Source: Dyella jiangningensis (GTDB lineage Bacteria; Pseudomonadota; Gammaproteobacteria; Xanthomonadales; Rhodanobacteraceae). From it: DNA of 64,000 bases. The notes beneath the pieces are model-generated. The model ran no database searches. It was not told the origin of the DNA and worked only from the letters and a program-made list of their open reading frames with translations. The stretch's first letter is position 1. Every line of letters starts with the position of its first letter. Positions 51,297 through 62,008 of this stretch are shown piece after piece. The stretch covers positions 1,860,001-1,924,000 of the forward strand of contig CP007444.1 in assembly GCA_000632805.1 (NCBI GenBank). Reading direction: 5' to 3'. Made by a program: the position numbers and the translations under genes.

Positions 51297-54200
51297 TCAG
51301 CGGCTCTGTTGGAGACGTCGCCGCACGAGAAGCTGGAACGCCGCAGGAATCACAAGCATCGAGAGCAACGGCGCGGTCACCATGCCACCGACCATTGGCG
51401 CGGCAATGCGCTGCATGACCTCCGATCCGGCACCATGGCCCAGCAGGATCGGGAACAGGCCCGCGAGGATCACTGCGACCGTCATAGCCTTGGGCCGCAC
51501 GCGCTGGACAGCCCCTTCGCGGATCGCGTCATCCAGCGCCACCACGCCGGCATGCGGATCGATCGCACATCGCCGATCCCAGGCGTGATGAAGGTACAGC
51601 AGCATGACTACTCCGAACTCCGCCGCGACGCCACCGAGCGCAATGAACCCGATCGCGGTGGCCACTGAGACCGCATGGCCCAGGCCCCAAATCAGCCAGA
51701 GCCCGCCGACCAGGGCAAGCGGTACGCTGGCCATGATCAACGCCGCTTCGCTCATTCGGCGGAACACGGCGTAGATCAAGCCGAAGATGATTACCAGCGC
51801 AGTGGGTACCACCAATGCCAATCGGTTCATCGCGCGCGCCAGGTACTCGAACTGACCTGACCAGGCGATGGTCGTGCCAGGCGGCAAGGTGACCTGTTGC
51901 GCAACCGCATGCTGCAGGTCGGTGACCACGGCACCCAAATCGCGGCCAGCAGTATCGACATAGACGTACGTGGCCAAGCGGCCATTTTCGCTCTTGAGCA
52001 TGGGCGGTCCGGCCGCGACCTGGATATCGGCCACCTGATCGAGTGTCAATTGCGCGCCATTGGCTGCCACGATCGGCAAGGCTTTCAGCGCAGCCAGAGA
52101 ATCACGCGCCGCTCGCGGATAGCGCACCACGATCGGATAGCGTTCCAGGCCTTCGACGGTCTGCCCGATGGCATCACCGCCAACCACGGTGGCGATCAAC
52201 TCTTGGACTTCCTGCTGGGTCAGCCCATAGCGCGCCGCATCGTCTCGACGGATCCGGACGTCGACATAACGACCGCTGGCCGCCCGTTCCGCGATGGCGG
52301 AGCTGACACCGGGCACGCCATGCGCCACGGTTTCGATCTGGTCCGCAACCGTCTGCAAAGTCGTGGCATCCGAACCAAGCACCTTGATACCGATCGGGCT
52401 CTTGATGCCGGTAGCGAGCATATCGATGCGGTTGCGGATCGGTGGCACGAACAGATTGGTCAACCCCGGCACTTTCACCGCCCGATCGAGTTCGGCCTTG
52501 AGCTTGTCCATGGTCATCCCTGGGCGCCACTGGTTTTTGGGCTTGAAGGTGATGGTTGTTTCGAACATCTCCAGCGGCGCCGGGTCTGTCGCAGTTTCGG
52601 CTCGCCCGACCTTGCCGAACACGTGGTCAACTTCCGGCACTGTCTTGATCATGCGATCGGTGAGCTGCAGTAGTTGCGCGGCTTTGCCGGCGGAGAGCCC
52701 GGGTAAGGCGGTGGGCATATACAGGAGGGTTCCTTCCGCCATCGGCGGCATGAACTCACTACCGAGACGGCTCAGCGGCCACCACGCGCTCACCAGCAGC
52801 ACACCAGCTAGCGCCAGGGTGACTTTCGGATAGCGCAAGACCCGTTCTAGAATCGGCCGGTATAACGCGATCAAGCCGCGGTTGAGCGGGTTGTCACGCT
52901 CTGCACGAATGCGTCCACGCACTAGGTACCCCATCAGCACCGGCACCAGGGTGATGGCCAAGCCTGCGGCGGCCGCCATGGCATAGGTCTTGGTGAAGGC
53001 CAAGGGTTTGAACAGCCGCCCTTCCTGCGCTTCCAGCGCAAACACGGGTACAAACGAGAGCGCGATGATCAGTAGGCTAACGAACAGCGCTGGGCCGACT
53101 TCCGCCGCCGCTTCCGCCATCAGCGACCAACGCGCCGGTCCTTGCGGTTCCTGGCCGTCATGTGCGTCACGCCAGTGTTCCAGATGCTTATGTGCGTTTT
53201 CGATCATGACGACGGCGGCATCCACCATGGCGCCGATGGCGATGGCGATGCCGCCCAGCGACATCAAGTTCGCCGATACGCCTTGCAAATGCATCACGAT
53301 GAAGGCGGCCAACACCCCCAAGGGCAGCGTGATCACTGCCACCAGAGCCGAGCGCAGATGGCTGAGGAACAGCACGCATACCAAGGCGACAACCAGGAAT
53401 TCCTCCAGCAGCTTGCCCCGCAGGTTGTCGACAGCAGCATCGATCAACTGCGCGCGATCGTAAGTGGGAACAATCGTCACGCCGTCGGGCAGGCTGCGCT
53501 GCAGTTCGCCGAGCTTGACCTTGACTGCCTCGATCGCCGCTTTCGCGTTCTTGCCTGAACGCAGCACGATGACGCCGCCGGCCACTTCCCCCTGGCCATC
53601 CAGTTCGGCGATGCCGCGTCGGAACGTCGGTCCGCGCCGTACCGAGGCCACATCGCGCAACCGAACCGGCACGCCATCTTTATTCGTTCCGAGGGGGATG
53701 TTCTCAAAATCCTGCTGGCTGCGGAGATAGCCCTCGCTGCGCACCATGAGCTCTGCCTCGCCTTGCTCGATCACCGAGCCACCGTTGGCGCCATTGGCGG
53801 CGCGCACCGCCTCGACGACTTGGGCCACGGTCAGACTCCGGGCTGCCAATGCCTGCGGGTCGGGGGTGATCTGCCAGGCGCGCTCCATGCCACCCAGGCT
53901 GGCCACTTCGGCGACATCCGGAACGGTCTTGAGCTGATAGCGCAGGAACCAGTCCTGCAGGCCGCGCAACTGCCCCAGATCGTGTCGGCCGGTGCGATCG
54001 ACCAGCGCGTACTCGTAGATCCACCCCAAGCCGGTCGCGTCAGGCCCCAACGCGGGATTGACGCCGGCCGGCAGGCGATCGCGCACCTGACTCAAGTACT
54101 CCAGCACGCGCGAGCGTGCCCAGTACAGGTCGGTGTGCTCGTCGAACAGCACGTAAACGTAGGAGTCGCCAAAGAAGGAGTAACCGCGGACGGTGCGGGC

Positions 54201-54434
54201 GCCCGGCACCGACAACATCGTGGTGGCCAGCGGATAGGTCACTTGGTCTTCCACGATCTGCGGCGACTGACCGGGCCAATTGGTGCGAATGATCACCTGA
54301 GTGTCGGAAAGGTCCGGCAGGGCGTCGATCGGTGTGCGCTGCAGCGACCACACGCCGAGCGTGGCCAAGACCAACGCAGCCAATAGAACAAACACGCGAT
54401 AGATGATCGCGGTACGGATCAGCGCGGCGATCAT
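51297..54434 (-). CDS. cusA: Copper/silver efflux RND pump CusA
   Basis: 1045 aa, heavy-metal RND transporter with twelve membrane helices and two large periplasmic loops. Very close to E. coli CusA in blocks such as [19 protein letters not shown] and [25 protein letters not shown]. Of the three Cu/Ag-binding methionines of CusA, those of NRIDM (Met573) and GPPMLK (Met672) are kept. The third (Met623, GGAMVGETVEG) is replaced, since the segment reads [11 protein letters not shown]. It pumps Cu(I)/Ag(I) with CusB and CusC across both membranes. Overlaps cusB by 4 nt. Last gene of a six-gene operon. Confidence 0.93.
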   Translation of the reverse strand: MIAALIRTAIIYRVFVLLAALVLATLGVWSLQRTPIDALPDLSDTQVIIRTNWPGQSPQIVEDQVTYPLATTMLSVPGARTVRGYSFFGDSYVYVLFDEHTDLYWARSRVLEYLSQVRDRLPAGVNPALGPDATGLGWIYEYALVDRTGRHDLGQLRGLQDWFLRYQLKTVPDVAEVASLGGMERAWQITPDPQALAARSLTVAQVVEAVRAANGANGGSVIEQGEAELMVRSEGYLRSQQDFENIPLGTNKDGVPVRLRDVASVRRGPTFRRGIAELDGQGEVAGGVIVLRSGKNAKAAIEAVKVKLGELQRSLPDGVTIVPTYDRAQLIDAAVDNLRGKLLEEFLVVALVCVLFLSHLRSALVAVITLPLGVLAAFIVMHLQGVSANLMSLGGIAIAIGAMVDAAVVMIENAHKHLEHWRDAHDGQEPQGPARWSLMAEAAAEVGPALFVSLLIIALSFVPVFALEAQEGRLFKPLAFTKTYAMAAAAGLAITLVPVLMGYLVRGRIRAERDNPLNRGLIALYRPILERVLRYPKVTLALAGVLLVSAWWPLSRLGSEFMPPMAEGTLLYMPTALPGLSAGKAAQLLQLTDRMIKTVPEVDHVFGKVGRAETATDPAPLEMFETTITFKPKNQWRPGMTMDKLKAELDRAVKVPGLTNLFVPPIRNRIDMLATGIKSPIGIKVLGSDATTLQTVADQIETVAHGVPGVSSAIAERAASGRYVDVRIRRDDAARYGLTQQEVQELIATVVGGDAIGQTVEGLERYPIVVRYPRAARDSLAALKALPIVAANGAQLTLDQVADIQVAAGPPMLKSENGRLATYVYVDTAGRDLGAVVTDLQHAVAQQVTLPPGTTIAWSGQFEYLARAMNRLALVVPTALVIIFGLIYAVFRRMSEAALIMASVPLALVGGLWLIWGLGHAVSVATAIGFIALGGVAAEFGVVMLLYLHHAWDRRCAIDPHAGVVALDDAIREGAVQRVRPKAMTVAVILAGLFPILLGHGAGSEVMQRIAAPMVGGMVTAPLLSMLVIPAAFQLLVRRRLQQSR

Positions 54435-55705
54435 CGACCCTCTCCCATCGGCATGGAGGCGGTGCTGGCCGGTGTCGGCGGCGTCGCACGGGCATCCAGG
54501 CGCTCCAGCCCACCCGACAGGCTGGCTTCCGAGTCGATCAGGAATTGCCCTGACACCACCACCTTTTCGTTCCCTCGCAGCCCTTCGAGCACCTCGGTCA
54601 TACCGCCAGTGGATCGGCCAGCCCGTATGGCCACGGGGTGGAAGCGCCCATCGCCATCGGCCACGATCACACGCGTATGGTTGCCGGTGGTGATCAACGC
54701 CTGGTCCGGGATCACGGGCACTGGTGCTCCGCGCTCAGGCGCCAAAGTCACCGTGGCGAACATGCCAGGGCTCAAGGCACCGTCCGAGTTGGTTAACACG
54801 ATGCGAGCGCGCTGGGTGCGCGTCGCCGGATCGATGTCGGGTAACAACATTTCGACACGTCCCTGGAAGGTCCGGCCGGGCGCCGCACTGACCGTCACGG
54901 CCACTGGTGTGTCCGGACCGACAGTGCCGACCACCGCCTGCGGTAAGGCGGCCTCGACCCAGACCGTACTCAATCCGTTGAGTGTCATAAGAGTCTGTCC
55001 CGCGTTAATGCGCTGGCCTTCACGAACCTCCAGCGAGGTCACGATACCCGTCTGAGGCGCATGAACGGTGATCGACGCGCCATCACGACCAGCAGCACGG
55101 AGATCGGCGTCGCTAAGTCCCAGGATCCGCAACCGTTCGCGAGCGGCGGCACGCAAGGCACGTGCATCGACTGAGGTGGCCTGTTGCAGCGCCTGGTATT
55201 CGGCCAGTGCGCCGCTCCATTGCGGAGCCAGAAGGGCGACTAACGGGGTGCCAGCCTCGACGGTTGTGTAGGGTGCCCGCACGTCGAGCCGGGCCACCAC
55301 GGCATCCACTCGCGCACTCACGGTGATGGCCTGTCGCAAATCCCAAGTGACCGTGCCCGGAACGATGATGGATTCCGCCAAAACGCGTCGCTCGACGGTT
55401 GCGGTACGCACGCCCAGATTCTGCAACGTGGCCGGGTCAATCCGAGTACCGGAACGGTCGGTGCTATCGGCGTACTTGGGCACCATCTGCATACCCATGG
55501 GCGATAAGCCCGGCTTGGCGAAGTGCTGATCCGGAATCATCGGATCATACCAATAGAGCACTTTCTTCTCGGCGTTCGCGTCGGCAGCAGGTGACGGCGA
55601 TGCGGCCATCTCGTTGGGCGCGCCGTGGTGACCGGCCAGGTAGCCCACGATCAGCAAGCCCGTGGCAAGCGCCACGATAGCGATGACATAGCCCCAACGT
55701 TTCAT
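54431..55705 (-). CDS. cusB: CusB-type membrane fusion protein
   Basis: 424 aa. An N-terminal anchor helix is followed by the heavy-metal-binding segment [18 protein letters not shown] and [13 protein letters not shown], typical of CusB, where methionines bind Cu(I). Then come lipoyl halves, a short helical hairpin (about 150-205) and beta-barrel domains. It links the inner-membrane pump CusA to the outer-membrane CusC. The ATG at 55705 overlaps the cusC stop (ATGA). Confidence 0.93.
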   Translation of the reverse strand: MKRWGYVIAIVALATGLLIVGYLAGHHGAPNEMAASPSPAADANAEKKVLYWYDPMIPDQHFAKPGLSPMGMQMVPKYADSTDRSGTRIDPATLQNLGVRTATVERRVLAESIIVPGTVTWDLRQAITVSARVDAVVARLDVRAPYTTVEAGTPLVALLAPQWSGALAEYQALQQATSVDARALRAAARERLRILGLSDADLRAAGRDGASITVHAPQTGIVTSLEVREGQRINAGQTLMTLNGLSTVWVEAALPQAVVGTVGPDTPVAVTVSAAPGRTFQGRVEMLLPDIDPATRTQRARIVLTNSDGALSPGMFATVTLAPERGAPVPVIPDQALITTGNHTRVIVADGDGRFHPVAIRAGRSTGGMTEVLEGLRGNEKVVVSGQFLIDSEASLSGGLERLDARATPPTPASTASMPMGEGR

Positions 55706-56973
55706 GGTGTCGTCTCCGAAGGCAGCAGGTAGGCCATGGCCGCCCACAGGCGTGCCCGGCTGGCCAGCGCATTGACGTAGGCCAGGCGCAGTTCGATCTC
55801 ATCGCGACGGGCTTGCAACCACGGGTCCAGCTCACCACCGCCGCGATAGCCGGCCAATGCCGTGGCGGCACGATCGCGTGCCAGTGGCAGGAGATGATCT
55901 CGGTACTGCTGAATCTGTGTCCCCCAGCCTTGCCACACGGCCAGCGCGCGGCTAATGGCTTCCTGCTGCGCGCGCCGGGCGTCTTCGTGATCGGCCTGCA
56001 CGGCATCCCATTGCGACTGTTTGGCGCTGATGCTGCGATCCTGTCGGTTGCGCGTGAATAGCGGCAGGCTGACGCCCACCTCCACCATCACCATGTCCGA
56101 CAAGCCGCGTGCACGCTGCCCGTAGGTGAGGCCGATGCTCCAGTCGGGATGTTTGCTGGCACGCGCCTGCTCAAGGACCGCCTCGGCGACCTTTTCGCGA
56201 GCCTGCCAAGTCTGCATTGACGCTTGCTGATCGATACGCCGCTGCAGTTGCTCCGTCGGCACGGGGAGTTGACCGAAATCCGGTGCGTCGGCCAACGTGC
56301 TGGGAGCATCGGGCAACCATCGCGCCAGGCTGGCCCGTGCCGCGGCCAGATCAGCCTCGATCGCGGTCACCCGGTTGGCCAAGGCGGCCGCCTCGGAACG
56401 GGCAGCCAGCGGATCGGCGGCATTACCGGTGCCCCCGCGCAATCGAGCTTCGGTGAGCCGGGTTGCCAACGCACTCTCCTCGCGCAACGCATCCAGCTGC
56501 ATACGTGCCTGCTCGGCGGCCCAAACCTCAATCCAGGCATCCGCAATACGTTCTTGCACGGTCTGGACGGTGGCGACGTGATCGGCTTCAGCCGCATCGA
56601 TTTGCGCATCGGCCAGACGGCGTTCGGCTTGGCGGGCAGCGCGGGACGGCAAGGCCTGTGTGACCCCCAGCGTGCGCATCGTCATGGAATCCGAGGTGAG
56701 ACTAAATGCGCCCGGCGAGGTCACCGGGAAATTGGCGAGCCCGGTGGTCAAGGTCGGATCGGGCAGACGCCCGGCGCGTACCGCTTCCTCGCGCATGGCA
56801 TCAAGAGTCAGTTGGCGGGATTCCAGCAACGGAGCGTGCGTCAGGCCCTGACGAACCGCAGCCTCAAGGCTCAAAGGAGATGGGACGGCTTCCGCCCCCA
56901 CAGCGACCAGACTCCACAGGACGGCCGCCAAGCCCAGCGCCACACGGCTCCGGGCGAACAGATGCAATGACAT
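55702..56973 (-). CDS. cusC: CusC/CzcC-type outer-membrane efflux channel
   Basis: 423 aa. Signal peptide (1-29, SLVAVGAEA), then two outer-membrane efflux repeats with long helices: LSLEAAVRQGLTHAPLLESRQL and, in the second half, VMVEVGVSLPLFTRNRQDRS, the block characteristic of CzcC-like proteins. No lipobox Cys, unlike E. coli CusC. ATG at 56973 is taken because the signal peptide starts there; no good ribosome site is seen. Confidence 0.9.
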   Translation of the reverse strand: MSLHLFARSRVALGLAAVLWSLVAVGAEAVPSPLSLEAAVRQGLTHAPLLESRQLTLDAMREEAVRAGRLPDPTLTTGLANFPVTSPGAFSLTSDSMTMRTLGVTQALPSRAARQAERRLADAQIDAAEADHVATVQTVQERIADAWIEVWAAEQARMQLDALREESALATRLTEARLRGGTGNAADPLAARSEAAALANRVTAIEADLAAARASLARWLPDAPSTLADAPDFGQLPVPTEQLQRRIDQQASMQTWQAREKVAEAVLEQARASKHPDWSIGLTYGQRARGLSDMVMVEVGVSLPLFTRNRQDRSISAKQSQWDAVQADHEDARRAQQEAISRALAVWQGWGTQIQQYRDHLLPLARDRAATALAGYRGGGELDPWLQARRDEIELRLAYVNALASRARLWAAMAYLLPSETTP

Positions 56974-57051
56974 GAAGGGATACTCCGTGGAAGTTGCACA
57001 AGTGGCGTGCTCATACGCGCGCGCCACCGCCTCGGCGGATACCGCGGCGGG

Positions 57052-57474
57052 CTAGATCAACAGGGAGCAGAACAGCAAGGTAGGTGGCGTATTGCCAGAT
57101 CGTCGTCGATCCTGACAATCCAGAACGACGCGTGTGGGCATACGCTCCACGCTCAGAGATACGGTAGCCGGTGACAGCGCGGGCAGCAGGGAGGGAGGCA
57201 CCGTCCCGGCGCGGCTATCAGCCAGGGTGGTGCGGTCCGGCAGGCAATGCTTCTGGCACAGTGCCTGATCGGTATGGCCGCGCATTTCCGGGCAGGTGCC
57301 ATCCGTGGTCGCCATGGCGGCGGGGCCCGGCATAGCCATCACCTGATCCATAAGCTCTGGGGTCATGGCGCAGGCATACGCGGCCACCGTAAACTGTTGC
57401 CATAGCAGCAACACCGCAATGAGCCAGCTCAAGCGGCGTCGGGTGGTATAGCGGAAGGCACCCAGGCAAATCAT
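57052..57474 (-). CDS. Small exported protein of the cus operon
   Basis: 140 aa. A signal/anchor helix (about 15-33, LSWLIAVLLLWQQFTVAAYA) is followed by a short domain with five Cys and several Met/His (ACAMTPELMDQVMAMPG, CPEMRGHTDQALCQKHCLPD), a pattern that suits metal binding. It resembles the DUF2946-type proteins of copper loci in general look. Between cusC and the MFS gene in the same operon. A periplasmic copper-handling role is likely but not shown. Confidence 0.65.
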   Translation of the reverse strand: MICLGAFRYTTRRRLSWLIAVLLLWQQFTVAAYACAMTPELMDQVMAMPGPAAMATTDGTCPEMRGHTDQALCQKHCLPDRTTLADSRAGTVPPSLLPALSPATVSLSVERMPTRVVLDCQDRRRSGNTPPTLLFCSLLI

Positions 57475-57519
57475 GCTCTCATCCTAGCGTGCGGGGGGAA
57501 CGAATGGCGATGACCTAAG

Positions 57520-58782
57520 TCAACGGTCCCTTGATGAAAGGGCCGCGAGGCATGGACCGGACAGATGGTTCGCGATGAAGGCCGCCGTGATCAAGGCACC
57601 GACGATCAGAAATAGTGCGGACCAGCCTAACCAGGTCCCTGCAAAGGCATAGCCACCGATCACGCTCCCGATGACCTGACCGGTCGTGGTCAGTGCAGCA
57701 CGCCAACCGAGCGCCGTGCCGGCCGCGCGACCCGCCCCACGCGAGGTCCAGTAGGTCAAGGACGGTTGCAACACTCCAGCGCTGCTAGCCACCAACAGCA
57801 CGCCCACCCCCAAGCTTCGCTCGGATTGCAGCACACTCAGGGCCAAGAGCCCGATGCCGGTTAGAACGAAGGATGGGCTCACCCAACGAAAAATCATTAG
57901 TGGGTCGCGACCGCGCCGAAATACCCACAGTTGCACCAGCAGCATGATCACGCCACAACTGGTGAACATTGCGCCAATGCCTTGCGGACTCAAACCCAGA
58001 ACTGTGCGTCCCCGGGTAACCAGCCCCAGCTCATAAACACTCATCGCCAACGCAGCAAGTGTGCTGAGCGCCAGGAGCGCCATCCGATGCCTTCGATCTA
58101 AGGTCGGTGAAAACATCTTCGCAGCCAACGAGGGGGCTATCGGAATCGCACGCGATCTCAAGAGCCAAGCCAAACTCACTAGAAGGATAGTGAATGCCGC
58201 TACGAGCGCTGGCCTGATCTGGGCGCCGCGCGTCAACCAACCGCCGAGCGCGGGGCCCAACAGTGCGCCGGCCAGGGCGGCGCGCGAGATGTGGGCAAAC
58301 AGGGTCGAGCGATCCGCTTCAGTGACCTCGGCTACCGCGAGGATCGATAGCGCCGCAGGCACCACGGCCGCACCGGCACCACCCAATAGCATGCGTCCCA
58401 TCCATAGGCTGGGCAATGTGGTGGCTGTCCAGAAGACCGTCAACGCAACCATTTGCCCTACGAGACCCCAACTCATAACGAACAAAGGGCGAATACGTCC
58501 ACACGCCCATCCCCAGAGCGGGCTAGTGAGCACCGCAGCCAGACTATAGGCCGCCATCAGCCAACCGGTCCAAGCATCCACGCGCGTAGGTGGCACGCCC
58601 GCTCGACCGATCAGCCACGGGAGTGCCGGCAGAAGCGCGCCATACGCCATCGCGGTGGCTGCCGCAGCCCCCATGAGCGCAGGTAGCGCCCGGGGCGAAG
58701 GGCTCGATAGCGAGGTGGGAGCCATCCCCAAGCTAGAGCCAATCGAAAGGATACGTGACAGGGGAAGCATCGTGGCTGTCAC
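57520..58782 (-). CDS. MFS efflux transporter
   Basis: 420 aa, twelve membrane helices. The conserved loop between helices 2 and 3 reads GWACGRIRPLFV, a weak form of the MFS motif A, and GWLTRGAQIRPALVAAF belongs to the drug-efflux (DHA1/Bcr-like) branch. The start at 58782 overlaps the lipoprotein stop by 4 nt; ATG at 58725 is an alternative that would remove 19 polar residues before helix 1. Part of the cus operon, so export of a metal complex or a copper-related substrate is possible. Confidence 0.85.
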   Translation of the reverse strand: MTATMLPLSRILSIGSSLGMAPTSLSSPSPRALPALMGAAAATAMAYGALLPALPWLIGRAGVPPTRVDAWTGWLMAAYSLAAVLTSPLWGWACGRIRPLFVMSWGLVGQMVALTVFWTATTLPSLWMGRMLLGGAGAAVVPAALSILAVAEVTEADRSTLFAHISRAALAGALLGPALGGWLTRGAQIRPALVAAFTILLVSLAWLLRSRAIPIAPSLAAKMFSPTLDRRHRMALLALSTLAALAMSVYELGLVTRGRTVLGLSPQGIGAMFTSCGVIMLLVQLWVFRRGRDPLMIFRWVSPSFVLTGIGLLALSVLQSERSLGVGVLLVASSAGVLQPSLTYWTSRGAGRAAGTALGWRAALTTTGQVIGSVIGGYAFAGTWLGWSALFLIVGALITAAFIANHLSGPCLAALSSRDR

Positions 58783-59282
58783 TGATGCATCGGATGTGCC
58801 GTCGTATAAACATAGGTGGCGACCACGGGATCGGCATGACCCGGATGGCGCACCGTCGTCTTGAAGCGATAGGTCTGGTCAGGCTCCAGGGTGAACATGC
58901 CACCAAAGCTCGTCGTGCCATTGATGCGCATGGGTACCAACGAGCGATGCACGGCTCGCCCGCCAATGGTGCTGTCAACCGCGACCTCCGCCTGCTCAAT
59001 ACGCTCGCCGGTAGTCGCATCGAACACGGCCACGAGGAGATGGTGCTCTCTATCAGTGAGCTGCATCGAGGACTCGATCCCCTCCCTAGGTAGCGGCGTG
59101 TGAAGGGCCTGTACGGCGGTGGGTATGACCGGCGCGGGTACCACGCCAAAGTAAAGCCGAAGGCCGCCGACGACCTGCACCGCATTACCCTCTACGCCTG
59201 CCACTTGCTCATCAGGCTGATGTGAGAACGAACAACTCGTGAGCGAGCCGATGCCAAGTAAGCACCAGGCGAGGTATTTCAT
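58779..59282 (-). CDS. Lipoprotein of the cus operon
   Basis: 167 aa. Signal peptide with lipobox LTSC (Cys17). The mature part is one beta-rich domain: VGGLRLYFGVVPAP, HLLVAVFDATTGERIEQAEV and MFTLEPDQTYRFKTTVRHPG, with many His and two Met near the C-terminus (TTAHPMHQ). The fold looks like the copper-chaperone-like or iron-transport periplasmic beta-sandwiches, but I cannot name the family. GGAGG precedes the ATG at 59282. First gene of the copper efflux operon. Confidence 0.7.
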   Translation of the reverse strand: MKYLAWCLLGIGSLTSCSFSHQPDEQVAGVEGNAVQVVGGLRLYFGVVPAPVIPTAVQALHTPLPREGIESSMQLTDREHHLLVAVFDATTGERIEQAEVAVDSTIGGRAVHRSLVPMRINGTTSFGGMFTLEPDQTYRFKTTVRHPGHADPVVATYVYTTAHPMHQ

Positions 59283-59479
59283 GACACGCCTCCGATATGC
59301 AAGTGAATGGGTGACGTGGACACCGAAGCGGTTATGCCAGTGAACGACAGAGCCGGATCCCCATGACCATCGATGGCCAGACACTCCTGTGCTCAGCGTT
59401 GCCCGCGTGGCTGGTTAAGCACGTCTGCCGCAGCGGCAACGGCATGCGCTCAGGTGCAGCGGTTGGTAAACAGCAGGCC

Positions 59480-59498
59480 GGGCACGCCAAGCGTGCCC
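59480..59498. terminator. Short hairpin in the spacer between the cus and prs operons
   Basis: A perfect 8-bp inverted repeat GGGCACGC/GCGTGCCC with a 3-nt loop lies 84 nt past the prs copy 2 stop and upstream of the cus operon. Without a T run it is only a possible terminator for the prs operon. The rest of the 299-base spacer (59283-59581) shows no gene; it should hold the cus promoter, which I could not define. Confidence 0.35.
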
Positions 59499-59581
59499 CG
59501 TGGTTGATGTAGCCGAGAGTCGAGGTGGTTGCCGCTCGCGCGGATCCCGTTCACCGGCCACGCTGGCCGACAGGGAAAGGT

Positions 59582-60496
59582 TCATGGCGCCATCTCCGAT
59601 GCCGGACGGGTCATGGCCCGTTGCCGGATCACCTGCATGAGGAGGGGAGCGATCGAAATGGCGTTGGACGGATGGGCGATAGTGTCTGTGCTCACTATTT
59701 GTGTAACGCCCTCGGCCAGCAGGGCTTGGTAGGCATCCTGGGCAAACACCGGATGGATGGTGATCACCACCGGCGCCGGCAAGCCCATAGAGCGTAGCTG
59801 CCGGACTGTTTCTAGCACGGTATGACCGGAGGATACGATGTCATCCACGATCACTGGGATACGCCCTAGCATCTGCCCGGGATCGGGCAAGCTGACACTT
59901 ACATCGCGATCGCCTCGGCGCTCCTTGATCAGAATTTGGTAGGGCACGCCCGCCGTGTTAGCGACCTGAGCGACCCATTGTGCACTCTCGCTATCGGGGC
60001 CGATCACCACCGCTCGCGGCATGTAGGATGCGATCCAGGCCGAAATGAGCGGCGTCGCCGATACCACCGTCGCCGGAATGCAGTACAGCTGATCCAAACG
60101 TGCGATGCGGTGCAGGTGGGGGTCCACTGTAAGCAGCCAATCAAAGGTTTCCTCGAGAAACACCGCGAACAACCGGGCGCTCACGGCTTGTCCTGGTTGG
60201 AATCGCCGGTCCTGTCGCATATAGGCCAAGTAGGGCGCGACCAGGCCGACCGATCGCGCGCCCAGTTCACGGGCGGTGGCTGCCGCGAAACGCACCGGCA
60301 GGGCCAACTGGTCGACCGGGTGCAGCGAGGCGACTACTGCCACATCTTGATTCTCTATCGCCCCCTCCAGAGTTACCAGCGATTCCTTGTCTGGGAAATG
60401 ATGCCACTTCACAGGGGTCACTGCGGCGCCATCAGCTACAGCCATCGCCTGTGCCAACGGGATATCAGCAGGAAAGGGCAACAGGACCAGGTTCAT
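59582..60496 (-). CDS. Ribose-phosphate pyrophosphokinase, archaeal-like (copy 2)
   Basis: 304 aa. APYLAYMRQDRRFQPGQAVS, TVDPHLHRIAR, the catalytic flexible loop IKERRGDRDVSVS (Lys and Arg present, unlike copy 1) and the PRPP loop VIVDDIVSSGHTV. Copy 2 therefore looks catalytically more complete than the copy at 11606. It overlaps the AMP-phosphorylase-like gene by 4 nt and is last in the order RNase-phosphorylase-prs. No Crp/Fnr-type palindrome serves this operon, so regulation differs from copy 1. Confidence 0.87.
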   Translation of the reverse strand: MNLVLLPFPADIPLAQAMAVADGAAVTPVKWHHFPDKESLVTLEGAIENQDVAVVASLHPVDQLALPVRFAAATARELGARSVGLVAPYLAYMRQDRRFQPGQAVSARLFAVFLEETFDWLLTVDPHLHRIARLDQLYCIPATVVSATPLISAWIASYMPRAVVIGPDSESAQWVAQVANTAGVPYQILIKERRGDRDVSVSLPDPGQMLGRIPVIVDDIVSSGHTVLETVRQLRSMGLPAPVVITIHPVFAQDAYQALLAEGVTQIVSTDTIAHPSNAISIAPLLMQVIRQRAMTRPASEMAP

Positions 60497-62004
60497 GCCA
60501 TGCGCTCCAGCGTGAAGGGGGGATAGGCGGCAGCGTAGTCCAAGGCATACGCCAGTTCGCCGCGGGTCTGCGCATGCAAAGTGAGCAACGGTTGGCCAGT
60601 CTCCACTACGGCACCGATTCGCAACGCGGTCTCCAAACCGGCCGTCGGAGACGACGGTGCCCCGGCCAGCTTTGCCAGCCGTGCGAGGCGCCGGTTGTCG
60701 ATGTCGATCACGCGTTGCGTTTCGGTGGCGATGATTGGATGCCGGAGCGTGGCCTGTGAAGGTTCGCGAAACCCACCCTGGGCTTCACAGATGCGATGAA
60801 ACTTCGTCCAAGCGGCACCTGTGGCCAAAGTGGCCTCAGCCTGGGCACGTCCACGATCCATTGGCATGCCGGTAACGAGTTGCAGGAGTGCGCCGACCAA
60901 AGCCACGGCTCGTTCGCGCAGGTCTGCCGGGGCATCCGCAGCACCACGGAGCACGCGCAGCACATCACGGGCCTCAAGCGCGGGTCCGATCCCCAGGCCC
61001 ACGGGTTGGCGACCGTCCGATCGATGTACCGCCAAGGTCATGCCTAGTGCCGCAGCCGTGGTCCGTAACCGGGCTGCCAAACGTTCGGCAGAGACGTTCG
61101 AACGGACCTTCGCAGTCAGCCCCACCGGCAGGTCGATTAATACGTGATTGGAACCTGCTGCCGCCTTCTTGGAAAGGACGCTCGCGACGAGCTGACCATC
61201 GCTGTCGAAATCCAAGGGGCGCTCTACCCGAATCAGCACGTCATCGGCGGGGCTCAGGCGGACCGTGCCGCCCCACACGACGCACCCCCCCTCCTGTTCG
61301 ACGACTCGGCGCATAGCCGGGAGGTCGAGCGAGACGGGCGCCATCACCTCCATGGTATCGGCCGTGCCGGCTGGCGAGGTAATGGCGCGCGAGGACGTCT
61401 TGGGAATGCGGTAACCAAGCGCTGCGAGGATGGCCACCACAATTGGTGTGGTTCGGTTGCCTGGCAGGCCACCCACGCAATGCTTGTCGAGAACGACACC
61501 GCCGCCCCAGTCCAGTCGCTCCCCGACTGCGATCATTGCATGAGTCAAGGCGAGGGTCTCAGCGTCGTCCAGACGATCGCCTGCACAAGCGGTCACGAAG
61601 GCGGCCAATTCCAGATCCGACAAGCGGCTGGCCAAGGCATCTTTCATCAGCGCCAGATACTGAGCCGAATCAAGCCGTTCGCCAAAGACCTTAGCGCGCA
61701 AAGCAGCTGCGGACGTAGGCGGTGGTGCGTGACGAAACGTGGCCACGCTCCCTGGTCGCGGCTGCAGCATCCGCCAAGCCGCTTCCGACAGAGCGACCTG
61801 CTCCGGCGTGACCCGATCATCCGTAACGACATTGAGCGTCACAACCAGAACTTGGCCTGCGAGATGCATCTCAATGCGCGTCAAGGCGCTGAAGCCCTCT
61901 GCGCGGCAGACCTCGCAGTCCCGATGCATATACACCACCGGTTGTTGGTAAGTGTCGATCCCCGCGCGGATCACATGAAGCGGCGTGGAAGCAGTGATAA
62001 GCAT
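60493..62004 (-). CDS. AMP phosphorylase-type thymidine phosphorylase family protein (copy 2)
   Basis: 503 aa with the same N-terminal extension and catalytic blocks as copy 1: DKHCVGGLPGNRTTPIVV and KTSSRAITSPAGTADTMEV. These match archaeal AMP phosphorylase, giving base plus ribose 1,5-bisphosphate from nucleoside monophosphates. Start at 62004 is preferred over 62022 since it follows the RNase stop by only 4 nt. The two copies share an operon partner (prs) but have different third genes (CBS there, RNase here). Confidence 0.88.
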   Translation of the reverse strand: MLITASTPLHVIRAGIDTYQQPVVYMHRDCEVCRAEGFSALTRIEMHLAGQVLVVTLNVVTDDRVTPEQVALSEAAWRMLQPRPGSVATFRHAPPPTSAAALRAKVFGERLDSAQYLALMKDALASRLSDLELAAFVTACAGDRLDDAETLALTHAMIAVGERLDWGGGVVLDKHCVGGLPGNRTTPIVVAILAALGYRIPKTSSRAITSPAGTADTMEVMAPVSLDLPAMRRVVEQEGGCVVWGGTVRLSPADDVLIRVERPLDFDSDGQLVASVLSKKAAAGSNHVLIDLPVGLTAKVRSNVSAERLAARLRTTAAALGMTLAVHRSDGRQPVGLGIGPALEARDVLRVLRGAADAPADLRERAVALVGALLQLVTGMPMDRGRAQAEATLATGAAWTKFHRICEAQGGFREPSQATLRHPIIATETQRVIDIDNRRLARLAKLAGAPSSPTAGLETALRIGAVVETGQPLLTLHAQTRGELAYALDYAAAYPPFTLERMA

Positions 62005-62008
62005 CGTT

